Positions 57,891 to 64,000 of a stretch of 64,000 nucleotides of DNA are shown here, piece after piece. This DNA comes from JAOBAU01 sp034667465 (GTDB lineage: Bacteria; Acidobacteriota; Thermoanaerobaculia; Gp7-AA8), in assembly GCA_034667465.1 (NCBI GenBank), contig JAXDJV010000025.1, positions 62,001-126,000 on the forward strand, read 5' to 3'. The translations under genes and the position numbers were made by a program. A model generated the notes under the pieces. It was not told where the DNA came from. It worked only from the letters and a program-made list of their open reading frames with translations, and did not search any database. Numbering within the stretch: the first letter of the stretch is position 1; every line of letters starts with the position of its first letter.

Positions 57891-60027
57891 CGATCGCCTC
57901 TCGCGCGCCGGCGGCTACGACTTTCGTCACGCAGCGCGCGCGATCTCGTCCGTTGCAGACGGTGTATTCGCCGGGTTCGAGGTAAAGGTGGAAGCCGTCA
58001 GGTCCTTTACCCCGCCGGTTGCCATCCGGCGGCCACGCAAGCCACGACACTCCGAGAAGATAGCCGTCGCTGCGTCCAACGAGCGGCCATGGTTCATCGG
58101 GCGCCGCAACAATCAGCATTCCTCCCGGTTCTCCGACGATGAGCTCCAGTTTTTCGGTGGTCATGGGCAGGACGCGAACAACCTTGACCGGTGAATTGGC
58201 GGCCATCACGATCAACTCGACCGGCGCCGCCGTCGATGGAAACTGAAAATCGAACTCTCCATTTGGCCCGGTGACCACCTCGCTGGAACCTCCAACTGAC
58301 GGGGCGTAGTAACGGACGATTGCGCCAGCCACTCGACCTCCCGACACCGTTCGCACGACACCGCTCACGTTCCGTTTGTTCGGGAGCTTGATCGTGACAA
58401 GCGAGTCGTTGCCGCCGTTGATGCGATACGTGAGAAAGCCGCTGTCGCCCGTGGCGTTACGCGCACGAATCTGTACATCGCCGGTCGGCAGACCGGAAAA
58501 CTCGAACGAGCCGTCTGCGGCCGTCTGCGACATCGACAGAATCCCGTGATCGCCACGAGCGCTCAGTGCCGCAGCGACCGGCGCGCCTGTGCCGTCGACG
58601 ACGTGACCGCGAAGACGCCCGTCCGGTAGTCGCAGGTCCAGGTGTGCTCTCGCTTCGCCGGCTTTCAGGTGGACATCCACGTCACGCAGACTGAAACGAT
58701 CCGTTCCGCGAGTGACCTCAATGAAAAACGGCCCTTCCGACGGAAGCACACCGTTGAAGACCCCCTCTTCATCGCTATTGAAGCGCGCCTCTTTGCGCTC
58801 CGCATTGTGAAAAACCAGGCGTGCCGCAATCGGTTCAGCGCCGAGAAGCACTTTCCCTTCAATCGCGACCTGCTCAATTTTCAGTTGCAACGCAATCGGC
58901 TCGCGATCGACGACGAACTGCTCGTTGTGCCAGACCGTGCCGTCTGCGTCAGAGATGCGCAGCGCATATCCGCCGCGTTCCAGCGAGTCGATCTTCCACT
59001 GGCCGTCGATCGCTGCGCGCTCATCAATCGAACCTTCCTCGTGGGTTTGAAAATCGAACTGTCGCAATGCAACGCGCCACGGTCGTCCCTTCGGATCGGT
59101 CCGCGGGTCGATCGTAACGGCGACGGCGCGAAGTGGCTCGAGCGTCAGCAGGTCGCGGAGCGTTTCTTCCACACCCGCCGCAACAACGACATCGCGCGCT
59201 TCTGCCGGCGACCAGCCCTTTTGTCTTGCGACGACGCGGTACGAGCCCGGCTCAACATCGCGAAACTGAAAGAAACCACGACCGTTTGTGAGCGCGCTTC
59301 GCGCTCGCGCCACGACGCGCTTGAGATCGGAGGCCGACCATGCGTACGACGCGGGGATGAGATCGACGGTCACCCCTTCCGGCGACGCCAGCCTCGCCGC
59401 GATCGATACGCGGCCGCTCAGCGATGCACCACGTGTCAGGCGCACGTCGCCGAGCACTGCTGGCGTGCGCACGCTCCAGAAATAGCTTGGCGTGAAACCA
59501 TCCGCGGCGATGCGAAGATCGAGCTCTGCCGCCGGACCGGTGCAGACAAACGTATCGCCGGTCAGACTGCACGCCAGCGCGGTCGGCGTGATCGAGCCCG
59601 TTTTCGGCGCTGATTCCGCGCGCATCGAGATTGCTGCCGGCAACTTTGCTCCGCGCGCCGCGATCAGTTTGCCGCGAATTCGCGCCGACGGCCAGACAAC
59701 GATTGCCCGCTCGCGCGGTTGATCTCCGCCGGCGATGACCACGGGAGCCGCCCAGCAGCCGTCGCCAGGAACGGTAAGGCGCCAGATCTGACCTTCGTCA
59801 AGGGAGAGCACAACACCGTCGGTAGCGTTCGCGCGCGACCATGAGCGCTCGACCGGTGCACGTTCGCCGCAACCGGAGCCTTCACATTCAGCGCGAACGA
59901 TCGCATTCGCGCAGTAAACGCTGCCGCCGCTCGCCGCAATGAGCGTTACGCGAAATGGTGCGTCGGACGCGAACCCGGCGACCGCTCCAGCGAACGACAA
60001 CGCCGCAAGGAGAACCGGGGCGCGCAT
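57877..60027 (-). CDS. Secreted protein with carboxypeptidase-regulatory-like domains
   Basis: A 716-aa exported protein. A signal peptide (residues 1-20, LLAALSFAGAVAGFA) is followed by a tandem array of transthyretin-like Ig domains (LRGHVVDGTGAPVAAALSARG, then SFEFSGLPTGDVQIRARNA, and NVSGVVRTVSGGRVAGAIVRYYAPS). No peptidase residues are evident. The ATG at 60027 is joined to the stop of the Cys-rich peptide gene by TGATG; a TTG is 3 nt upstream. It overlaps the PDZ gene downstream by 14 nt. Confidence 0.85.
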   Translation of the reverse strand: MRAPVLLAALSFAGAVAGFASDAPFRVTLIAASGGSVYCANAIVRAECEGSGCGERAPVERSWSRANATDGVVLSLDEGQIWRLTVPGDGCWAAPVVIAGGDQPRERAIVVWPSARIRGKLIAARGAKLPAAISMRAESAPKTGSITPTALACSLTGDTFVCTGPAAELDLRIAADGFTPSYFWSVRTPAVLGDVRLTRGASLSGRVSIAARLASPEGVTVDLIPASYAWSASDLKRVVARARSALTNGRGFFQFRDVEPGSYRVVARQKGWSPAEARDVVVAAGVEETLRDLLTLEPLRAVAVTIDPRTDPKGRPWRVALRQFDFQTHEEGSIDERAAIDGQWKIDSLERGGYALRISDADGTVWHNEQFVVDREPIALQLKIEQVAIEGKVLLGAEPIAARLVFHNAERKEARFNSDEEGVFNGVLPSEGPFFIEVTRGTDRFSLRDVDVHLKAGEARAHLDLRLPDGRLRGHVVDGTGAPVAAALSARGDHGILSMSQTAADGSFEFSGLPTGDVQIRARNATGDSGFLTYRINGGNDSLVTIKLPNKRNVSGVVRTVSGGRVAGAIVRYYAPSVGGSSEVVTGPNGEFDFQFPSTAAPVELIVMAANSPVKVVRVLPMTTEKLELIVGEPGGMLIVAAPDEPWPLVGRSDGYLLGVSWLAWPPDGNRRGKGPDGFHLYLEPGEYTVCNGRDRARCVTKVVAAGAREAIDVTR

Positions 60028-60305
60028 CAAATCGAGGAACAGCGGCTGCCGCAGTCAGGTTCGCAATAAGTACCCGCTCCCGGCATCGCGTAACAAACAC
60101 GGGAATTGTTGACACAGCCCGACCACGAGCTGTGAGCGCCCCACTGGGCGATGTCACCACACTCGGCGTAGTTTTCGAGGTTGCGAATGCACTCCCTGCA
60201 ATTGTTGTCTACCGGATCCCGTGTGGGGTTCTGCTCGATCGCCGAAATGCCGGACGGCAATGACAACAACGCAAGAATAATGACGGCGTAGCGAACCGTG
60301 CGCAT
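60027..60305 (-). CDS. Small secreted cysteine-rich protein
   Basis: A 92-aa exported peptide. A signal peptide (residues 1-21, IILALLSLPSGISA) is followed by a mature chain with eight cysteines spaced C-x2-C-x8-C-x15-C-x6-C-x9-C-x3-C-x3-C, starting CREC. No known family. The ATG 60305 has GGAG 9 nt upstream. Its TGA overlaps the start of the large regulatory-like gene by 1 nt. The CRxC start resembles the peptide at 21710. Confidence 0.82.
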   Translation of the reverse strand: MRTVRYAVIILALLSLPSGISAIEQNPTRDPVDNNCRECIRNLENYAECGDIAQWGAHSSWSGCVNNSRVCYAMPGAGTYCEPDCGSRCSSI

Positions 60306-60391
60306 TGTTTGTTTCTCCATAAAGAAACATATGCGCGCAGCATGCTGGCTGTCAAGAAACGTATAGGAGTCGGCGTTACACTCCACCAGCC

Positions 60392-61642
60392 TTGGCCGCT
60401 CACGACCCCTACGCCGCGCTTCGCGTCCCCAACTTTCGCCGTCTCATCCTCGGTTACGGCCTGATCACCGTCGCGCGGGAAGCGCAGATCGTCGTCATCG
60501 GGTGGCAGATCTACGAGCTCACCAAAGATCCGCTTTCGCTCGGGATGATCGGGCTCGCCGAGGCGCTGCCGTTTATTGCGGTAGCGCTGTATGCCGGGCA
60601 TGTGGCCGATCGCGCCAGCCGGCGCGCCATCACACTCGCCGGCACATTCGGACTTCTGCTCTCCGCGATCGCGCTGCTCGTCTTCACGCTCCGGCCTGGC
60701 ATCTTCGTGCATGGCGGAGTCTGGCCGGTTTATGCGGTCATTTTTCTCAGCGGTATCGCGCGCAGTTTCACGCGGCCTGCGCTCACCGCGCTGTCCGCGG
60801 AAGTCGTCGAACGAGAGCTCTATCCGAGCGCAGTCGCGTGGCGCGCGTCGACCTGGCAATTCGCCGCAATCCTCGGGCCGGCACTCGGCGGACTCCTTTA
60901 CGGCTTCGCCGGACCGGCCATGACCTACGCGATCGTCGTCGTCCTCATGACCATCGCGCTCGGGACGCTCGCCATCATCAAACACGAATCGCGCGCGCTG
61001 CCGCCGTCCGATCTCTCCGTCGGGGAGAGTGTCGGCACCGGAATCCGCTTCATCCTCGGACAGCAGGTCGTCCTCGCGGCGATGACGCTCGACCTCTTCT
61101 CCGTCCTCTTCGGCGGCGCCACCGCGCTCCTTCCGATCTTCGCGCGCATCCTCAAAGCCGGCCCGCAGGGACTCGGCATGCTGCGCGCCGCGCCCGCCGT
61201 CGGCTCGCTGCTGATGGGCATCTATCTCGCGCATCGTCCGCCGATGAAACGTGCCGGCGTCACACTGCTTTGCGCCGTCGCGCTCTTCGGACTGACGATC
61301 ATCGGCTTCGGCCTCTCGACGAACTTCTGGCTCTCGCTGGCGCTGCTGACGCTCAACGGCGCCGCCGACGACATCAGCGTCGTCATCCGCTCGACGATGA
61401 TTCAGACGATGACGCCCGAATCGATGCTCGGCCGCGTCTCGTCCGTGAACCAGATTTTCATCGGCTCTTCGAACGAGATCGGCGCCTTCGAATCGGGCGT
61501 CACCGCGAAGCTGATGGGCACCGTGCCGTCGGTTCTTTTCGGCGGCTTCATGACGCTCGTCGTCGTAGCGATGACGGCGGTCTGGTCGAAACAATTGCGA
61601 CGCATGACGACGATCGAAGCGGAAGCCTTCCACGCCTCGTAG
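60392..61642 (+). CDS. Major facilitator superfamily transporter (EntS/MFS_3-like)
   Basis: A 416-aa inner-membrane transporter with about 12 hydrophobic segments. The N-terminal RVPNFRRLILGYG motif and WQIYELTKDPLSLG, GHVADRASRR (motif A) are typical of exporters related to EntS and multidrug carriers. It likely exports a siderophore or drug-like compound. The start is TTG at 60392 with only weak upstream purines. The Cys-rich peptide gene lies divergently upstream. Confidence 0.88.
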   Translation: MAAHDPYAALRVPNFRRLILGYGLITVAREAQIVVIGWQIYELTKDPLSLGMIGLAEALPFIAVALYAGHVADRASRRAITLAGTFGLLLSAIALLVFTLRPGIFVHGGVWPVYAVIFLSGIARSFTRPALTALSAEVVERELYPSAVAWRASTWQFAAILGPALGGLLYGFAGPAMTYAIVVVLMTIALGTLAIIKHESRALPPSDLSVGESVGTGIRFILGQQVVLAAMTLDLFSVLFGGATALLPIFARILKAGPQGLGMLRAAPAVGSLLMGIYLAHRPPMKRAGVTLLCAVALFGLTIIGFGLSTNFWLSLALLTLNGAADDISVVIRSTMIQTMTPESMLGRVSSVNQIFIGSSNEIGAFESGVTAKLMGTVPSVLFGGFMTLVVVAMTAVWSKQLRRMTTIEAEAFHAS

Positions 61643-61687
61643 ATTTTCTTGACCGGCGTCGTACGCTGATTGCGGTGACCTTGCCCC

Positions 61688-62746
61688 ATGAACGATCCGA
61701 ACGCACCCATTAAAGGCCGCGGCGCCTCCTGGAATCCGCAGAACCGTTTCGAAAGCCTCGCCTACGTCGTCGACGACGACGCTTACATCGACGATGACGC
61801 GCCGGCGCCGCGGACGATTTTTCTCCGCGATCCGACGCGGACGATCATCACACACAACGACAGTCCCGACGTCGGTTTCGACTACAGCATCAATCCGTAT
61901 CGCGGCTGCGAGCACGGCTGCATCTACTGTTTCGCGCGCCCCACTCACGAATACCTCGGCTTCTCCGCCGGCCTCGATTTCGAAACGAAAATCCTCGTCA
62001 AAGAAGACGCGCCGGAGCTGCTGCGCGAAGAGTTGTCGTCGCCGAAGTGGACGCCGCAAACGATCGCCATCAGCGGCGTGACTGACGCCTTTCAGCCGAT
62101 CGAACGGAAGCTCGAGATCACGCGCCGCTGCCTCGGCGTCCTCGCCGAGTTCCGCAATCCGGTCGTCATCATCACCAAGAACCAGCTCGTCACGCGCGAC
62201 GTCGATCATCTCGCCGAGCTCGCCGCGCACGGCGCCGTGTCGGTGAATGTGTCGGTCACGACGCTCGACGGAGAACTGGCGCGGACGATGGAGCCGCGCA
62301 CCTCCTCGCCCGAACTGAGGCTGCGCGCAATCGAAACGCTGGCGAAAGCCGGCGTACCGGTCGGCGTGATGGTCGCGCCGGTCGTCCCGGCGATCACCGA
62401 TCACGAGATGCCGAAGATTCTCGCCGCCGCGGCCGATGCCGGTGCGACCAGCGCCGGCTTCGTCGTTCTTCGTCTGCCGTGGGCGGTCGCGCCGCTTTTC
62501 GAGAAGTGGCTCGACGAGCACTTCCCCGATCGCAAAGACAAAGTGCTCAACCGCGTCCGCGATCTGCGCGGCGGAAAGTTGTACGACGCGAAGTGGGGCG
62601 TACGCGGAAGCGGAGAAGGGATTTTCGCGGAACAGTTCCGCGCGATCTTCGACATCACCTGCCGCAAGCTGCATCTCAACGAACGTCATTACGATCTCTC
62701 CGCGGCAGCGTTCCGGCGTCGCGGGCGGCAGGCGGCGCTTTTCTGA
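61688..62746 (+). CDS. Radical SAM protein (PA0069/SPL-like family)
   Basis: A 352-aa radical SAM protein. The iron-sulfur motif CEHGCIYCF (CxxxCxxC) is at about residues 71-79, preceded by NPYRG. The later TLDGELARTMEPRT and VMVAPVVPAITD are typical of the PA0069-type radical SAM group. The reaction is not known for the group. The start ATG is 45 nt from the MFS stop, and GTGACCTTGCCCC precedes it without a strong SD. It is a stand-alone gene. Confidence 0.9.
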   Translation: MNDPNAPIKGRGASWNPQNRFESLAYVVDDDAYIDDDAPAPRTIFLRDPTRTIITHNDSPDVGFDYSINPYRGCEHGCIYCFARPTHEYLGFSAGLDFETKILVKEDAPELLREELSSPKWTPQTIAISGVTDAFQPIERKLEITRRCLGVLAEFRNPVVIITKNQLVTRDVDHLAELAAHGAVSVNVSVTTLDGELARTMEPRTSSPELRLRAIETLAKAGVPVGVMVAPVVPAITDHEMPKILAAAADAGATSAGFVVLRLPWAVAPLFEKWLDEHFPDRKDKVLNRVRDLRGGKLYDAKWGVRGSGEGIFAEQFRAIFDITCRKLHLNERHYDLSAAAFRRRGRQAALF

Positions 62747-62807
62747 TCAAGGAGCCGGAGGCGGGGAAATGTCGCGGCTGCGTCCCTCCTTAATTCAGGA
62801 GGAACAC

Positions 62808-63641
62808 ATGGCAAGACTTGTTTGTGCTCCGCGACCCATCACTCCGGAACAGATGATCGAAGCAGCGCGGCTCGCGCTGAAAATGAACCCGAACAATCAG
62901 CCGCACAGCGTCGTCGTTGCGCGTGCGCTCAGCGGCAAACCGCCGCATCCCGCTCGCATCGCCGCAGTGATCGAGAAGAAATGGCGGTCGACCGGCGTGC
63001 GGCTCTCGGTGAAGTTCATGGACAAGCCGGAGACGGCGCTGCGGAAGAAGATCCTCTCGCACATGAACGCGTGGGGAAAAACGGCCAACGTCATCTTCAC
63101 CGAAACGAACGGCACCGGCCAGGTGCGCATCGCGCGGCTCGATACGCAGGCCGACGGCGGCTTCTGGTCCTACGTCGGCGTCGAGATCCTTGCGATTCCG
63201 GACAACGAGCCGACGCTGAATCTCGAAGGCTTCACGATGAGCACGATCGATTCGGAATTCAATCGCGTCGTTCGCCACGAAGCGGGCCACACGCTCGGCT
63301 TCCCGCACGAGCACATGCGCCGCGAGCTCGTCGACCGGATCGATGAGAAGAAAGCGATCGCGCATTTCGGAAGCACGCAGGGCTGGTCGCCGCAGGAAGT
63401 GAAGGAGCAGGTGCTGACGCCGATCGAAGAGTCGGCGCTGCTGCACACCGTGCACGCCGATCCGAAATCGATCATGTGCTACCAGATCCCCGGCTCGATC
63501 ACGAAGAGCGGCAAGCCGATTCTCGGCGGCACCGACATCGACGAAATCGACGCCGCGTTCGCCGCCTCGATCTATCCGAAGGCGATCGCGAAGAAGACGT
63601 CGACGATGAAGATCCCGAAACGCTCCCCCGGATTTGCATGA
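62808..63641 (+). CDS. Metzincin-type zinc metalloprotease without signal peptide
   Basis: A 277-aa protein. The zinc-binding HEAGHTLGFPHEH matches HExxHxxGxxH at about residues 159-169, and SIMCYQIPG serves as the Met-turn segment, as in astacin or matrixin families. The first 60 residues are helical (ITPEQMIEAARLALKMNPNNQP) with no signal peptide. It could be exported by another route or act inside the cell. The start ATG has AGGAGG 5 nt upstream. The N-terminus resembles no specific family I can name. Confidence 0.88.
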   Translation: MARLVCAPRPITPEQMIEAARLALKMNPNNQPHSVVVARALSGKPPHPARIAAVIEKKWRSTGVRLSVKFMDKPETALRKKILSHMNAWGKTANVIFTETNGTGQVRIARLDTQADGGFWSYVGVEILAIPDNEPTLNLEGFTMSTIDSEFNRVVRHEAGHTLGFPHEHMRRELVDRIDEKKAIAHFGSTQGWSPQEVKEQVLTPIEESALLHTVHADPKSIMCYQIPGSITKSGKPILGGTDIDEIDAAFAASIYPKAIAKKTSTMKIPKRSPGFA

Positions 63642-63669
63642 GGGAACGCGCATTGCTCTCATTGGCGGC

Positions 63670-64000
63670 ATGAGCGCAAGAAAAACGGAGTTCGAAGGAA
63701 AGCACGTCTTCATCTTCACGCGCGACGGATGGGAGTTCGTCGAGCGGAAGTCGGCGAAGGAAGCGGTGGCGGTCATCGCCGCGACTGACGACGGAAAGAT
63801 CGTGCTCACCGAACAGTACCGGCGGCCGGTCGATCGACGCGTCATCGACCTGCCTGCCGGCCTGATCGGCGACGAAGACGACAGCGACGCCGCGGCGACC
63901 GCGAAGAAGGAGCTCGAAGAGGAGACCGGCTATCGCTGCCGCGCCGTCGAACGGCTCGCCGGCGGTCCCAGCTCACCCGGCATTACATCGGAGATCGTCC
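63670..64000 (+). CDS. NUDIX hydrolase (ADP-ribose pyrophosphatase-like), 5' part
   Basis: The first 110 residues of a NUDIX protein; the window ends inside the gene. The NUDIX box is visible (PAGLIGDEDDSDAAATAKKE followed by LEEETGY), with the catalytic Glu pair in ELEEET. The N-terminal GWEFVERKSAKEAVAVIA and EQYRRPVDRRVIDLPAGL are typical of ADP-ribose pyrophosphatases, and SPGITSE is the usual following element. It starts 26 nt after the metzincin stop, on the same strand. Confidence 0.88.
   Translation, partial: MSARKTEFEGKHVFIFTRDGWEFVERKSAKEAVAVIAATDDGKIVLTEQYRRPVDRRVIDLPAGLIGDEDDSDAAATAKKELEEETGYRCRAVERLAGGPSSPGITSEIV

Noticed and set aside
60209..62689. An 826-codon minus-strand frame opposite the MFS and radical SAM genes
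   Set aside because: It has Arg/Asp-biased composition and no recognisable domain, and overlaps genes with clear motifs.

Overview
This is a GC-rich, gene-dense bacterial chromosome segment with no transposase, integrase, phage gene or CRISPR array. The content suggests an Acidobacteriota-like soil or sediment organism, possibly near Thermoanaerobaculia. The indicators are many secreted S9, M28, M14 and amidohydrolase enzymes, carboxypeptidase-regulatory-like and choice-of-anchor-D surface proteins, and many intergenic palindromes. This placement is an inference from gene content; no marker phylogeny was possible.

Layout. 1-3400: a protein-quality block on the minus strand (tig, clpP, 5' end of clpX) interrupted by an opposite-strand membrane protein, plus tRNA-Leu(UAG) and tRNA-Lys(CUU). 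3400-10000: pgsA, a Crp/Fnr regulator divergent from a MinD-like ATPase, an M28 peptidase and a choice-of-anchor-D surface protein. 10058-18659: a type II fatty-acid/polyketide-like cluster. It has a glycosyltransferase, a KS-beta (chain-length-factor-like) protein, a KS-alpha, a hotdog dehydratase-like protein, an ACP, two flavin oxidoreductases carrying the halogenase WxWxIP motif and an acyl-AMP ligase. It is reminiscent of aryl-polyene-type pathways. 18700-31000: DedA, a secreted Cys-rich peptide paired with a large regulatory-like-domain protein, proC, a secreted DTM-repeat protein, secA, an M50 protease, a phosphodiesterase-like membrane protein and an S9 peptidase.

31034-38982: a gas-vesicle gene cluster on the minus strand with three GvpA-family genes (one only 59 codons), gvpK, gvpG and three gvpF/L genes. 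A tandem ArsA/Get3-type ATPase and a GT39-like membrane glycosyltransferase with a C-terminal DUF4214-like domain lie in the middle and are joined by a 4-nt stop/start overlap. No gvpN is visible. 39030-64000: mutY, a secreted beta-propeller coupled to an enoyl-CoA hydratase, a POT transporter, murB, PilZ, amidohydrolase and MOSC proteins, an ECF sigma factor with a candidate membrane partner, an M14 carboxypeptidase, two more regulatory-like-domain proteins (one again paired with a Cys-rich peptide, a PDZ protein and a TetR regulator), an MFS exporter, a radical SAM protein, a metzincin and a truncated NUDIX gene.

The most distinctive non-coding signal is a set of nine intergenic palindromes. 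Their arms are runs of 7-nt units in three sequence classes (GTGCTGA, GGCATGA/GGTATGA, GGATGAA), and several share a GCCTTTACT-like core next to the right arm. Other palindromes (TCATCCCGAGCG type and others) sit between genes and often supply stop codons or short protein tails. Every gene-free gap is shorter than 300 bases.
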